Shown: positions 9,974 through 18,882 of the stretch, piece after piece
How positions within the stretch are numbered: the first letter of the stretch is position 1
How the letters are laid out: the number at the start of each line of letters is the position of its first letter
Assembly (NCBI RefSeq): GCF_030646845.1
Contig: NZ_JAUSLE010000051.1
Span: forward strand, 62,001-126,000
Length of the DNA stretch: 64,000 nt
Reading direction: 5' to 3'
From: Rhodoferax sp.
GTDB lineage: Bacteria; Pseudomonadota; Gammaproteobacteria; Burkholderiales; Burkholderiaceae_C
Notes under the pieces: generated by a model
Told to the model about the DNA's origin: nothing
The model's database searches: none
The model's input: only the letters and a program-made list of their open reading frames with translations
Made by a program: the position numbers and the translations under genes

Positions 9974-12001
9974 ATGACCGAACTTCGCAATGTCGAAGCC
10001 GACCTGTCCCGCTTTCGGGCACGGGTGCTGGTGGCAAGTATCGCGGTCGTGCTTGGCTTTGTGTTGCTGGCTTCCAGGCTGGTATACCTGCAGATCGTGC
10101 GCCACGACGACCTGATGGAACAGGCTGAAAACAACCGCACGGCCATTGTGCCGGTCGTGCCCAACCGTGGCCTCATCCTGGATCGCAACGGCATTGTGCT
10201 GGCTACCAACTACTCAGCCTACACACTGGAAGTGACGCCCGCCAGGATAGCCGACCTCGAACAGACGATTGACGAGCTGTCAAAGGTCATGGATATCTCA
10301 GTGCGGGATCGGCGCCGTTTCAAAAAATTGCGGGAAGAGTCCAAAAACTTCGAGTCCCTTCCCCTGCGCACCCGTTTGACCGATGAGGAAGTGGCAAAGT
10401 TTGCGGCGCAGCGCTTTCGCTTTCCGGGCGTCGACATCAAGGCCCGGCTGTTTCGAAACTACCCCTATGGGGAACTGGCCAGCCACGTCATCGGCTACAT
10501 CGGCCGCATCAACACGTCCGAGAAAGAGAAGCTCGACGAATCCGATGATCAGGCCAACTACCGGGGCACGGAGTACATCGGCAAGCTGGGCGTGGAGCAG
10601 AGTTTTGAGGCCCAGTTGCACGGCACTACCGGGGTGGACTCGATGGAAACCTCGGCCGGGGGACGTGCCATGCGCAAGCTGGCCAGCAGTCCGTCCACGC
10701 CGGGCGACACCGTCGTGCTGTCCATCGATATCAAGCTGCAACATCTGATCGAACAGCTGTTTGGCGAGCGTCGCGGCGCGCTGGTGGCGCTGGATCCCCA
10801 AACCGGTGAGGTTCTGGCGTTCGTCAGCAAGCCCACTTTCGATCCCAATCTGTTTGTCGATGGCATTGACACCGAAAGCTGGAAGGCACTCAACGAGTCC
10901 ATCGACAAGCCACTGCTGAATCGCGCCCTTCGCGGCACCTACCCGCCAGGCTCCACGTACAAGCCATTCATGGCAATGGCCGCGCTGCAGACCGGAACCC
11001 GCGCCCCGACGACCATCATCAACGACCCTGGCTTCTACATGTTCGGTGGACACCGGTTTGGCAGCCCGGAGAACGAGCGCGGGGGCCAGATGGACATGCA
11101 CCGCGCCATTGTTGAATCCAGTAACGCCTATTTCTATTCTCTGGCCAACGAAATGGGCGTGGATGCGATGCACGACTTCATGAAGCCTCTGGGCTTTGGA
11201 CAGCTCACCGGCATCGACATCCATGGTGAAGTGCGCGGCATTTTGCCCAGCCAGGAGTGGAAGCGCAACTATTACAAACGTGCCGAACAGAAAAAATGGT
11301 ATCCGGGCGAGACCATTTCTCTGGGCATTGGCCAAGGCTACAACAGCTTCACCATGCTGCAGCTGGCCCAGGCAACGGCCACCCTGGCGAACAACGGTAT
11401 CAAACACAAACCGCAGCTGGTCATTGCCACACAGGACGCCACCACCCGAACGCGAATACCTGTGCCGCCTGACGCGCCAACAGACCTGGGCTACAAACCC
11501 GATAACGTGGCGATCGTGCGCAAGGGCATGGTCGATGTGACCCTGGTGGGCACATCGGCGCGCGCGTTTGCCGGTGCGGGCTACGTCAGCGGCGGCAAGA
11601 CCGGTACAGCACAGGCGGTCACCATGAGCCAGAAGGAAAAATACAATGCGGCCAACATGGAGGAGCGACAGCGGGACCATGCGTTGTACATTGCCTTCGC
11701 ACCCGCGGAAAATCCCAGGATTGCCCTGGCGGTGATCGTTGAAAATTCCGGTTTTGGGGGCGCCAATGCCGCGCCCATTGCACGGCGGGCATTTGACTAC
11801 TGGCTATTGAACCAATACCCCAGTGAAGCCGACATCGCGGCCGTCCGGCTGGGGCAGGCCACGGCGCCCGTCGGCAAACCCCGCCCGGTGGTTGAGGTGC
11901 CCTGGCCGCCCGGCGCACCCGTGTCCGCGACCGCGCCGACATCTGCCGGGTCCGCTGCCATGGCGGCATCGCCAAATCCGGCCAGCACCGCACAACCCTG
12001 A
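9974..12001 (+). CDS. mrdA: Penicillin-binding protein 2 (elongasome transpeptidase)
   Basis: A 675-residue class B PBP that cross-links peptidoglycan during side-wall growth. One N-terminal membrane anchor (about residues 20-40) leads into the pedestal, with the conserved NRGLILDRNGIVLA block, then the transpeptidase with the three active-site motifs: S327-T-Y-K330, S382-S-N384 and K542-T-G. The tail of about 50 residues is Pro/Ala-rich. ATG at 9974 (MTELRNVEADLSRFR) is preferred over a GTG 33 bases upstream; neither has a clear Shine-Dalgarno. Last gene of the mre operon; rodA, often next, is absent and the following gene is convergent after 13 bases. Confidence 0.95.
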   Translation: MTELRNVEADLSRFRARVLVASIAVVLGFVLLASRLVYLQIVRHDDLMEQAENNRTAIVPVVPNRGLILDRNGIVLATNYSAYTLEVTPARIADLEQTIDELSKVMDISVRDRRRFKKLREESKNFESLPLRTRLTDEEVAKFAAQRFRFPGVDIKARLFRNYPYGELASHVIGYIGRINTSEKEKLDESDDQANYRGTEYIGKLGVEQSFEAQLHGTTGVDSMETSAGGRAMRKLASSPSTPGDTVVLSIDIKLQHLIEQLFGERRGALVALDPQTGEVLAFVSKPTFDPNLFVDGIDTESWKALNESIDKPLLNRALRGTYPPGSTYKPFMAMAALQTGTRAPTTIINDPGFYMFGGHRFGSPENERGGQMDMHRAIVESSNAYFYSLANEMGVDAMHDFMKPLGFGQLTGIDIHGEVRGILPSQEWKRNYYKRAEQKKWYPGETISLGIGQGYNSFTMLQLAQATATLANNGIKHKPQLVIATQDATTRTRIPVPPDAPTDLGYKPDNVAIVRKGMVDVTLVGTSARAFAGAGYVSGGKTGTAQAVTMSQKEKYNAANMEERQRDHALYIAFAPAENPRIALAVIVENSGFGGANAAPIARRAFDYWLLNQYPSEADIAAVRLGQATAPVGKPRPVVEVPWPPGAPVSATAPTSAGSAAMAASPNPASTAQP

Positions 12002-12014
12002 CGCCAGAGTATTC

Positions 12015-12776
12015 TCACTGACGCAGAAAAGCGTCGTACGCGGTCTTCAGAATCAGGGCACTGACCACAACAATGAAGACCACCCGTACAAAACCGGCGC
12101 CGTGCTTGAGTGCCATGCGCGTGCCCAGCAGGCTGCCCACCACATTGGCCAGTGCCATGGCCACAACGAAATGCCACCAGATGTGGCCCTTGGCAGCAAA
12201 CAGAATCAGCGCGGCCATATTGGTCGCCGTGTTGATCAGCTTGGCCGATGCAGACGCACTCAGAAAATCGTAGCCCAGCAGGCGCACAAACAGAAAGACG
12301 AGAAAGCTGCCGGTCCCCGGCCCGAAAAAGCCGTCATAGAAACCGATCGCAGCCCCTATCGCCGCAGCAACATAAGCCTCCTTGGAGCCAGAGAACCGGG
12401 GCGTGTGGGTGCGACCCAGATCCTTTTTCAACAAGGTGTAGATGAGCACAACCAGCAGGACCGCCGGCAACACTTTGCGCAAGTAGGCGGGCGACACCAC
12501 GGTCACCAGCCAGGCCCCGGCAAAAGCCGCGACAAAACCGGAACCCGCTGCTGGCAACAGGGCCGCCCAACGCATTTCGACCCGGCGGCTGAAATGCCAG
12601 GTGGCGAATGCCGTGCCCCAGACCGAAGCCCCTTTGTTGGTGCCAAAGAGGGTTGCAGGATGGGTCGCGGGGAAGGTGGCAAACAGGGCGGGCACCAGAA
12701 TCAGGCCACCACCGCCCACAATCGAATCCACAAAACCGGCCAGGAGCGAGGCCAACGAGACAATCAACAATTCCAT
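12015..12776 (-). CDS. TSUP/TauE-SafE family membrane permease (YfcA-like)
   Basis: A 253-residue polytopic inner-membrane protein with about eight helices arranged as two repeats. The repeat motifs are visible as FVDSIVGGGGLILVPAL and GFYDGFFGPGTGSFLVF, the paired glycine-rich helices of TauE/SafE (TSUP) transporters. Members export or import sulfur-containing anions such as sulfite, sulfoacetate or thiosulfate; YfcA-like members have no settled substrate. The gene converges with mrdA and has a repeat copy and a terminator upstream. No sulfur-metabolism neighbour helps narrow the substrate. Confidence 0.88.
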   Translation of the reverse strand: MELLIVSLASLLAGFVDSIVGGGGLILVPALFATFPATHPATLFGTNKGASVWGTAFATWHFSRRVEMRWAALLPAAGSGFVAAFAGAWLVTVVSPAYLRKVLPAVLLVVLIYTLLKKDLGRTHTPRFSGSKEAYVAAAIGAAIGFYDGFFGPGTGSFLVFLFVRLLGYDFLSASASAKLINTATNMAALILFAAKGHIWWHFVVAMALANVVGSLLGTRMALKHGAGFVRVVFIVVVSALILKTAYDAFLRQ

Positions 12777-12810
12777 CGCGTCATTGTCTCACCCGTTTTT
12801 TGCGCCATTC

Positions 12811-12858
12811 GCTATGCTATCAATAGCTACTCGCGCAATGAACACGAGGATTTCTGGC
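12811..12858 (+). repeat. Dispersed 17-bp-core repeat, copy 1 (intergenic)
   Basis: The core GCTATGCTATCAATAGC (12811-12827) matches the GCTAT-N7-ATAGC pattern of the family, followed by a diverged tail TACTCGCGCAATGAACACG. It lies between the TSUP gene and the GMC terminator, in non-coding DNA. Confidence 0.7.
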
Positions 12859-12865
12859 ACTTCAA

Positions 12866-12896
12866 TTGAAAAAGGCACCGGGGTTACCGGTGCCTT
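12866..12896 (-). terminator. Rho-independent terminator downstream of the ECH-GMC operon
   Basis: A perfect 10-bp stem (AAGGCACCGG at 12872-12881 with CCGGTGCCTT at 12887-12896) and a 5-base loop; read on the minus strand the stem ends in a run of five T. It lies about 145 bases after the GMC oxidoreductase stop and before the TSUP start, so it fits termination of the ECH-GMC transcript. The stretch between holds only a second short hairpin (12976-12990, CGGGCC/GGCCCG) and no credible gene. Confidence 0.7.
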
Positions 12897-13039
12897 CTCA
12901 AATCGCAGTTGCTTGCAGATGCGTCTTTTTTGTATGCCCGTGCGGGCTTGTCTCCAGGGCCTTTTCTCCTTCAGCGGGCCTGAGGCCCGTTGACGAATGG
13001 CGCAAATGTACGCCCCCAAACCCATCGGCACATTAGGAC

Positions 13040-14770
13040 TTACCCTCTCAGCCGTTGCGCTGCGTCCTCGACGATCCATTGCGCTGCCTTCTCCGCAATC
13101 ATCAGCGTTGGTGAGTTGGTGTTGCCGCTGGTAATCAGCGGCATCACGCCGGCATCGACAACCCGCAGGCCGGCAATCAGGCCGCCTTTGCCGCGCACCC
13201 GAAGCCGCGAGTCCACCACCGCCATCGGATCATCCGACGTGCCCATTTTCGTGGTCCCCACGGGATGAAAGATGGTGGTGGCAATGTCGCCCGCCAGCTT
13301 GGCCAGGTCCTCGTCCGTCTGGTACTGGGGGCCGGGCCTCCACTCTTGCGGCTGGTACTGGCTGAGTGCCGGTTGGGCCACGATGTTGCGCGTGACACGC
13401 AGCGAATCGGCGGCCACCTTGCGATCGGCGTCGGTGCTCAGGTAGTTGGGCGCAATGGCCGGTGCGTCTTCAAACTGGCTGCTCTTGATCTGCACGGTAC
13501 CGCGACTCGTGGGGTTGAGGTTGCACACGCTGGCCGTGAACGCGTTGAAGCTGTGCAGCGGCTCGCCAAAAGCCTCCAGGCTGAGCGGTTGCACGTGGTA
13601 CTCGATGTTCGGATAGGGCTGGGCCGGGTCGCTGCGCGTGAAGGCGCCCAATTGCGAGGGCGCCATGCTCATCGGACCGGTTCGCTTGAGGGCGTACTCC
13701 AGGCCAATCATGGCTTTGCCCCAGAGTGAACTGGCCTGCGTGTTCAAGGTCTTGACGCCCTGGACCTTGAACACCGCACGAATCTGCAGATGATCCTGCA
13801 AGTTGGCCCCCACGCCCGGCGCGTCATGCGCCACGGCGATGCCGTGCTGCTGCAGCAGCGCCGCCGGACCAATGCCGGAGAGCTGCAGAATCTGGGGCGA
13901 ACCAATGCTGCCCGCACTCAGGATGACTTCCGCGGTGGCGGTGGCCGTCACCATCTCGGAGCTGGCCCACACCTGAACGCCAGTGCAGCGCTGGCTGCCA
14001 TCGGGCTGGGTTTCAAGCAGCAGCTTCGCCACCTGGGCCGAAGTCCACATCTCGAAATTGGGCCGTGCGTAACAGGTCGGACGCAAGAAGGCCTTGGCCG
14101 TGTTCCAGCGCCAACCCTCTTTCTGATTGACTTCGAAATAGCCCACGCCTTCGTTGTTGCCCTGGTTGAAGTCATCGCTGGCAGGAATGCCCGCCTGCTG
14201 CGCGGCCTGGGAAAACGCATCCAGCACATCCCAGCGCAGGCGCTGCTTTTCAACCCGCCATTCGCCACCGGCATTGCGGTGACGCAGCACCTGGGCGTAG
14301 GGGTCGGACTTGTTGCTCATCAGCGCCGGGGCGACGCCGCGCGCACCGTGCGAGGCGTTGGCACCTTTGTGATGGTCTTCATGCAGTTTGAAATACGGCA
14401 GAGCGTTACCCCAGGTCCAGGCATCGTCACCGGTGAGCCGCGCCCACTCGTTGTAATCACGGGACTGCCCGCGCATGTAAATCATGCCGTTGATGCTGCT
14501 GCACCCACCCAGCGTTTTGCCACGCGGGTAGCGCAAGGCTCGCCCGTTCAGGCCGGCGTCCGGTTCAGTGTTGTAAAGCCAGTCAGTGCGCGGGTTGCCG
14601 ATGCAATACAGATAGCCCACCGGGATGTGGATCCAGTGGTAGTCGTCACGGCGGCCTGCTTCGATCAGCAGGACGCGCTTGGTCGCATCCGCCGAGAGTC
14701 GGTTGGCCAGCAGGCAACCCGCCGTACCGGCGCCGATGATGATGTAGTCGAAAGTGGTGCTCATGCTCAT
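13040..14770 (-). CDS. GMC-family FAD-dependent oxidoreductase (choline/alcohol dehydrogenase-like)
   Basis: A 576-residue flavoprotein. The N-terminal FAD-binding motif is FDYIIIGAGTAGCLLANRLS; GMC signature 1 is seen in GGCSSINGMIYMRGQ, and signature 2 in GSIGSPQILQLSGIGP. The C-terminal catalytic region reads FHPVGTTKMG (His) and ITSGNTNSPTLMIAEKAA (second catalytic His replaced by Asn, as in many choline-dehydrogenase-like members). It oxidises an alcohol, exact substrate unknown. It overlaps the enoyl-CoA hydratase by four bases (ATGA), so the two work or are at least expressed together, suggesting oxidation of an alcohol that feeds acyl-CoA degradation. Confidence 0.9.
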   Translation of the reverse strand: MSMSTTFDYIIIGAGTAGCLLANRLSADATKRVLLIEAGRRDDYHWIHIPVGYLYCIGNPRTDWLYNTEPDAGLNGRALRYPRGKTLGGCSSINGMIYMRGQSRDYNEWARLTGDDAWTWGNALPYFKLHEDHHKGANASHGARGVAPALMSNKSDPYAQVLRHRNAGGEWRVEKQRLRWDVLDAFSQAAQQAGIPASDDFNQGNNEGVGYFEVNQKEGWRWNTAKAFLRPTCYARPNFEMWTSAQVAKLLLETQPDGSQRCTGVQVWASSEMVTATATAEVILSAGSIGSPQILQLSGIGPAALLQQHGIAVAHDAPGVGANLQDHLQIRAVFKVQGVKTLNTQASSLWGKAMIGLEYALKRTGPMSMAPSQLGAFTRSDPAQPYPNIEYHVQPLSLEAFGEPLHSFNAFTASVCNLNPTSRGTVQIKSSQFEDAPAIAPNYLSTDADRKVAADSLRVTRNIVAQPALSQYQPQEWRPGPQYQTDEDLAKLAGDIATTIFHPVGTTKMGTSDDPMAVVDSRLRVRGKGGLIAGLRVVDAGVMPLITSGNTNSPTLMIAEKAAQWIVEDAAQRLRG

Positions 14771-15555
14771 TGCCCGACCCAGTTCGGCTTGCGCTTTTCC
14801 TGGAACGCCTTCTGCCCCTCTTTGGCATCTTCGGTCAGGGTAAACAGGGCAATCTGACTCTCGGTGAACGACATGGATTCTTCAAACGCCATGGCCTCCA
14901 CCTTCTTGAGGGTGTACAGGCCGCGGCGGATGGCGGCGGGCGATTTGTCCAGCAAACGGTCCAGCAGCCACTGCAGTTTGGCGTCCACATCGTCATCCAC
15001 ATAATTCACCAGCCCAACTTCCAGCGCTTGCGCTGACGTGATGGGCTCGCCGGTCAGACACATCTCATTGAGTGTGCGGCGCGGGATCAGATGCTGCAAC
15101 ACGCTCAGCACCTGGGCCGGAAAGACGCCGACTTTGACTTCGGGCAGGCCAAACACCGCGTGGCGCGCCGCCACTGCCATGTCGCACATCGACATCAGGC
15201 CCATGCCACCCGCCATACAGGCGCCGTTCACCCGCGCAATCAGGGGCACATAACTGGCACGGGCGGCGCGCAACAACTGCGCCAGATGGCCGTGCGGTTC
15301 GGAATAGTCGGTGGTGAAGGCCTGGGCCGACTGCAAATCAGCGCCGGCGCAAAAGGCTTTTGCGCCAGCGCCGGTAATGACAATGGCGCGGATGTCGCGT
15401 TGACCCTGCGCCGCCGAGATTGCCTGCGTCATGCCAGCCAGTACACCGTGGCTCATGGCGTTGCGCCGCTCCTCGCGCGTGATGGTCAGCCACAGCACCG
15501 GGCCACGTTGTTCCACGCTCAGCTCTGGCGTGGATGACGAATTGGGATTGTTCAC
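14767..15555 (-). CDS. Enoyl-CoA hydratase/isomerase family protein
   Basis: A 262-residue crotonase-fold enzyme. The oxyanion-hole segments are AFCAGADL and NGACMAGGMGLMSMCDM; a Glu/Glu hydratase pair is not complete (the first position is Ala-Gly-Gly-Met, the second region reads FGLPEVKVGVFP with Glu), so it may be an isomerase or hydratase of an unusual acyl-CoA. GTG at 15555 is chosen because AGGAGA sits five bases upstream; an ATG 33 bases earlier lacks one. First gene of a two-gene operon with the GMC oxidoreductase. Confidence 0.85.
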   Translation of the reverse strand: MNNPNSSSTPELSVEQRGPVLWLTITREERRNAMSHGVLAGMTQAISAAQGQRDIRAIVITGAGAKAFCAGADLQSAQAFTTDYSEPHGHLAQLLRAARASYVPLIARVNGACMAGGMGLMSMCDMAVAARHAVFGLPEVKVGVFPAQVLSVLQHLIPRRTLNEMCLTGEPITSAQALEVGLVNYVDDDVDAKLQWLLDRLLDKSPAAIRRGLYTLKKVEAMAFEESMSFTESQIALFTLTEDAKEGQKAFQEKRKPNWVGQ

Positions 15556-15589
15556 GGGGTCTCCTGTTTGGGGGACATTTTGCCGCATC

Positions 15590-15621
15590 GCCCGATTGGC
15601 CTGAATCGGGCCATCGGGCGC
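15590..15621. promoter_or_regulatory. Three-armed inverted repeat between ECH and the SGNH hydrolase
   Basis: GCCCGAT (15590-15596) is followed by ATCGGGC (15605-15611) and again by ATCGGGC (15615-15621). The first arm can pair with either of the other two. It lies 35 bases upstream of the hydratase GTG, a position fitting an operator for the ECH-GMC operon. No regulator gene is adjacent. Confidence 0.4.
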
Positions 15622-15805
15622 GGCTCGACCTGTCGAAGAAATTTACACATCAACGGCCCTATCCAGTTTTTTGCACCGGCTTAATGCGCAAGCCCCTGTT
15701 TTCAAATGCCTTTTCAGGATGGCGCGAAATTTGCTGTCTGTTTTGTTGGCCGGCCGAAAACCAGGCGCCGCGACCGTGAAGTTCAACCAAAAAGAGAGAG
15801 ACAAG

Positions 15806-16789
15806 ATGATATTCAAACGCCTTCGCGCCATCCTGCTGCCCCTGCTCGTGAGCCTTCCCCTGAGTGCCCTGGCCGGGCCATTCACCCACCTGTTTGTGTT
15901 CGGCGACAGCCTGTCGGATACGGGAAACCTGTCCACCCTCACGGGTGGAGCAAACCCGGGAACCGCACAACCTTACGACAACGGACGCTATTCGAACGGC
16001 AAGCTGTGGATCGAGGGCCTGGCGGCCGGCCTGGGGCTCGCCAACGACGCCGCCCCGGCACTGCTGGGTGGCAACAACTACGCCTTTGCCGGTGCGCGTA
16101 CCGGCCTTGCCGGGAGCCCCCCCGGCCTGTTGGCGCAGGCGGCCGGTCTTTGGGGCACAGGCTACGCCCCCTGGGGACTGCCCGCTCATCTTTCTGCTGA
16201 TCCCAATGCCCTTTATGTGGTGGTGGGAGGCGGCAACGACATGCGTGATGCGCGCTCAGCCATCGGAGGCAACTCGGCGACCCGTCAGGCTGCAGCCGCG
16301 GCGGCCATCGGCAACCTCGCCAGTACCATCGGCTACCTGGCGAGCATGGGTGCCAAGAACGTCCTGATTTCCACACTGCCCGATCTGGGCTACACGCCGG
16401 AAGCGGTCCTCCTGGGCCTGACGGCAGCATCGTCCGACGCCTCGGCCTGGTTCAACGGGTATTTCCCCGGCCTGATGGGTTTCGGTGCCTCGCTGGGGTT
16501 GAACATGAACCTGCTGGACATGGCGGCCTTGTCCGCTGACATCCGGCAACATCCGTCAGACTATGGCATCACCAACACCAGCTGGCCGTGTGCCGGATTC
16601 GCCTATTCGCAAGGTGTGAGCTGCGATCAATCTTCATTCTCGGACGTCCTGCATCCCTCCGCTTACGGGCACAGTCTGTTCGCCCGCGCCGCACTCGACG
16701 TGCTGGGCGTTCCGGAACCCGATACCCTGGCCCTGTTCGGGCTGGCGTTGCTGGCGCTGGCCGTGGCGCGCCGCCGCCGGGCAAACTGA
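15806..16789 (+). CDS. PEP-CTERM SGNH/GDSL hydrolase (secreted esterase-like)
   Basis: A 327-residue exported protein. Signal peptide: FKRLRAILLPLLVSLPLSALAG. SGNH blocks: LFVFGDSLSDTGN with the nucleophile Ser (block I), VVVGGGNDMRD (block III) and DVLHPSAYGH with the Asp-x-x-His pair (block V). The C-terminus VPEPDTLALFGLALLALAVARRRRAN, cited as VPEP, then a hydrophobic helix, then RRRR, is a PEP-CTERM sorting tag, so an exosortase elsewhere in the genome should process it. ATG at 15806 follows AGAGAGAG. It acts outside the cytoplasm, perhaps on ester-linked exopolysaccharide or lipids. Single-gene unit. Confidence 0.88.
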   Translation: MIFKRLRAILLPLLVSLPLSALAGPFTHLFVFGDSLSDTGNLSTLTGGANPGTAQPYDNGRYSNGKLWIEGLAAGLGLANDAAPALLGGNNYAFAGARTGLAGSPPGLLAQAAGLWGTGYAPWGLPAHLSADPNALYVVVGGGNDMRDARSAIGGNSATRQAAAAAAIGNLASTIGYLASMGAKNVLISTLPDLGYTPEAVLLGLTAASSDASAWFNGYFPGLMGFGASLGLNMNLLDMAALSADIRQHPSDYGITNTSWPCAGFAYSQGVSCDQSSFSDVLHPSAYGHSLFARAALDVLGVPEPDTLALFGLALLALAVARRRRAN

Positions 16790-16927
16790 AGCCCGTTGGG
16801 GCGGTGACAGACGGGCACTGAAAGCCCGCCATGAATGAATTACGCGCTCGACACGCCGGGTGCGGTGCTGGATGACCTGCCTTTAGCGGTACGATCGAAC
16901 TCCAGCTTTAAGAGTCAATACCCCTCC

Positions 16928-18058
16928 ATGGAGGAAAACACCCCACGCATCACACGTCACACCACGCCCGAGGGTGTCAGTGTGCTGCTGTCGGGCTGCT
17001 GGGCGGCGGAGCGGCTGGCCGAGCCCGTGGCATGGGCACAGATTCAGTCGGAGTTGAGTGCATGCGCTGCGCCCGAAGCAACCGGCTGGAGCTGGGATTT
17101 GCGCACATTGGAGCGGCTGGACCATACCGGCGCCCAGCTGCTGTGGAACGCCTGGGACCACCAATGGCCGGCCAGGTTGTTGGTACTTGATCCACAGCGC
17201 GCGATGCTGGCGCGGGTGGCGCAGTACGCCATACGGCCCCCGGTGGCGACCCGCCTCTCGGCCTGGCAGGTTTTCCTGTCGCTCGGCGCCATGGTCTGGT
17301 TTCTGATTGACCATATCCGGGATTTGATCCGCCTGATGGGCCAGCTGCTGCTGGACGCCATCAAACTGGGGCGGGCACCGGCCAAGGGGCCCTGGCGCGA
17401 TGTGTCCGGCCATCTGTACCACATTGGCGCGACGGCATTGCCGATCACGGCGCTGGTGGGCTTTCTGATTGGCGTGGTGCTGGCCTACCTGATGTCGCTG
17501 CAGTTGCGCCAGTTTGGCGCCGATGCCTTCATCGTCAACATCCTGGGCATCTCCCTCATCCGCGAACTCGGGCCGGTGCTGGCGGCCATCCTGATCGCCG
17601 GGCGCTCCGGCTCGGCCATCACAGCGCAAATTGGCGTGATGCGGGTCACCGAAGAACTGGATGCCATGCGCGTGATGGGGATTGCCAAAGGCTACCGGCT
17701 GGTGCTGCCGCGCGCCATTGCGATGGCCGTGGCCATGCCCTTGCTGACGGTGTGGACCACGCTGGCAGCGCTGCTGGGCGGCATGCTGGCGGCAGACCTG
17801 GCGATGGGGGTGACGCCCGCCTATTTCTTTGCATCCCTCCCGCGGGCAGTGGAGATATCCAACCTCACGCTGGCAGTTGGCAAATCGGTGGTGTTCGGCC
17901 TGCTGATTGCGGTGATCGGCTGCCACTACGGTCTGCGCGTCAAACCCAATACCGAAAGCCTGGGGCAAGGCACCACGGCCTCGGTGGTGACCTCCATCAC
18001 CATGGTAATTCTGGTGGATGCGCTGTTTGCGGTCATCTTCAAGGACATCGGCATATGA
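16928..18058 (+). CDS. mlaE: MlaE-family ABC transporter permease with N-terminal STAS-like domain
   Basis: A 376-residue protein: residues about 1-100 form a STAS-like domain (LRTLERLDHTGAQLLWNAW block), and residues about 110-376 are the MlaE permease with five or six helices and the conserved FLIGVVLAYLMSLQLRQFGA, ELGPVLAAILIAGRSGSA and MRVTEELDAMRVMGI segments. It moves phospholipid or a related hydrophobic substrate between inner and outer membrane with MlaF and MlaD. In E. coli the STAS part is the separate MlaB; here it is fused. ATG at 16928 is chosen although its ribosome site is weak. Overlaps mlaF by four bases. Confidence 0.9.
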   Translation: MEENTPRITRHTTPEGVSVLLSGCWAAERLAEPVAWAQIQSELSACAAPEATGWSWDLRTLERLDHTGAQLLWNAWDHQWPARLLVLDPQRAMLARVAQYAIRPPVATRLSAWQVFLSLGAMVWFLIDHIRDLIRLMGQLLLDAIKLGRAPAKGPWRDVSGHLYHIGATALPITALVGFLIGVVLAYLMSLQLRQFGADAFIVNILGISLIRELGPVLAAILIAGRSGSAITAQIGVMRVTEELDAMRVMGIAKGYRLVLPRAIAMAVAMPLLTVWTTLAALLGGMLAADLAMGVTPAYFFASLPRAVEISNLTLAVGKSVVFGLLIAVIGCHYGLRVKPNTESLGQGTTASVVTSITMVILVDALFAVIFKDIGI

Positions 18059-18870
18059 ACCAGGCCACGCCAACCGTCCAGGTCCCCGAACCTGTGGTGG
18101 AGATCGACAAACTGTGGTCGGTGTTTCGCACCGCAGGGCAGGATGCCGTGATTCACAAAGACCTGGACCTCACCATCAACAAGGGCGAGCTGATGTCCAT
18201 CGTGGGCGGCTCCGGCAGTGGCAAGACCGTGTTGCTGCGCCAGATCCTGGGGCTGGAAAAACCGGCACGCGGGCGGGTCACGGTGCTGGGCAAACCGGCC
18301 GCGCAACTGGGCTCAGAGGGCGCAGCCAGCCGCGTGGGCATGCTGTTCCAGCATGGCGCCCTGTTTTCCGCCTTCACGGTCCTGGAGAACATTGCCTTTG
18401 CGCTACGCGAACTCAGAACACTGCCCCGTGCGCTGATTCGGGACACGGCCATGGTCAAGCTGCAGATGGTCGGACTGGACCCGGCGCAGGCGAACAAAAT
18501 GCCGGCTGATTTGTCGGGGGGCATGGTCAAACGCGTGGCACTGGCACGGGCGCTGATCATGGACCCGCCCCTGCTGCTGCTCGATGAGCCCACCGCCGGT
18601 CTGGACCCCGACAGCGCCGACGCTTTCTGCGCGCTGCTGCGTTCCCTGCACCGCGAACTGGGGCTGACCGTGGTGATGGTGACGCATGACCTGGACACCC
18701 TGTTTGAACTCAGCACCCGTATTGCCGTGGTGGCCGACAAGCACATCATCGCGAGCGGCCGCCCGCAGGATGTGATTGCCTATCCCCATCCTTTTATTCA
18801 TGACTTCTTCCTCGGTGAACGGGGGCAGCGCGCCATGGGCTTGTTGCGCGAACAACCCTTCGCAGTGTAA
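18055..18870 (+). CDS. mlaF: MlaF-type ABC transporter ATP-binding protein
   Basis: A 271-residue ATPase of the Mla/MCE importer-exporter class. Walker A is GGSGSGKTVLL, the Q-loop MLFQHGALFSAFTV, the signature LSGGMVKRVALARAL, Walker B LLLLDEPTAGLDP and the H-loop VMVTHDLD. The LSGGM signature with Met and the FSAFTVLEN block are typical of MlaF. ATGA overlap with mlaE and 12 bases before mlaD show one operon. No defects seen. Confidence 0.93.
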   Translation: MNQATPTVQVPEPVVEIDKLWSVFRTAGQDAVIHKDLDLTINKGELMSIVGGSGSGKTVLLRQILGLEKPARGRVTVLGKPAAQLGSEGAASRVGMLFQHGALFSAFTVLENIAFALRELRTLPRALIRDTAMVKLQMVGLDPAQANKMPADLSGGMVKRVALARALIMDPPLLLLDEPTAGLDPDSADAFCALLRSLHRELGLTVVMVTHDLDTLFELSTRIAVVADKHIIASGRPQDVIAYPHPFIHDFFLGERGQRAMGLLREQPFAV

Positions 18871-18882
18871 AAAGAGAACCGT

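Noticed and set aside
12898-12995. Possible small RNA (6S-like) in the gap after the GMC oxidoreductase, with hairpins GCCCGTGCGGGC and CGGGCCTGAGGCCCG
   Set aside because: I could not fold it into a recognisable 6S or other known RNA, there is no promoter or T run belonging to it, and it may just be decayed sequence before the terminator.
12789-13079. Minus-strand 96-codon frame overlapping the GMC end and the terminator
   Set aside because: It spans the terminator hairpin and the start of another gene, has no ribosome site and a composition like a shadow frame.
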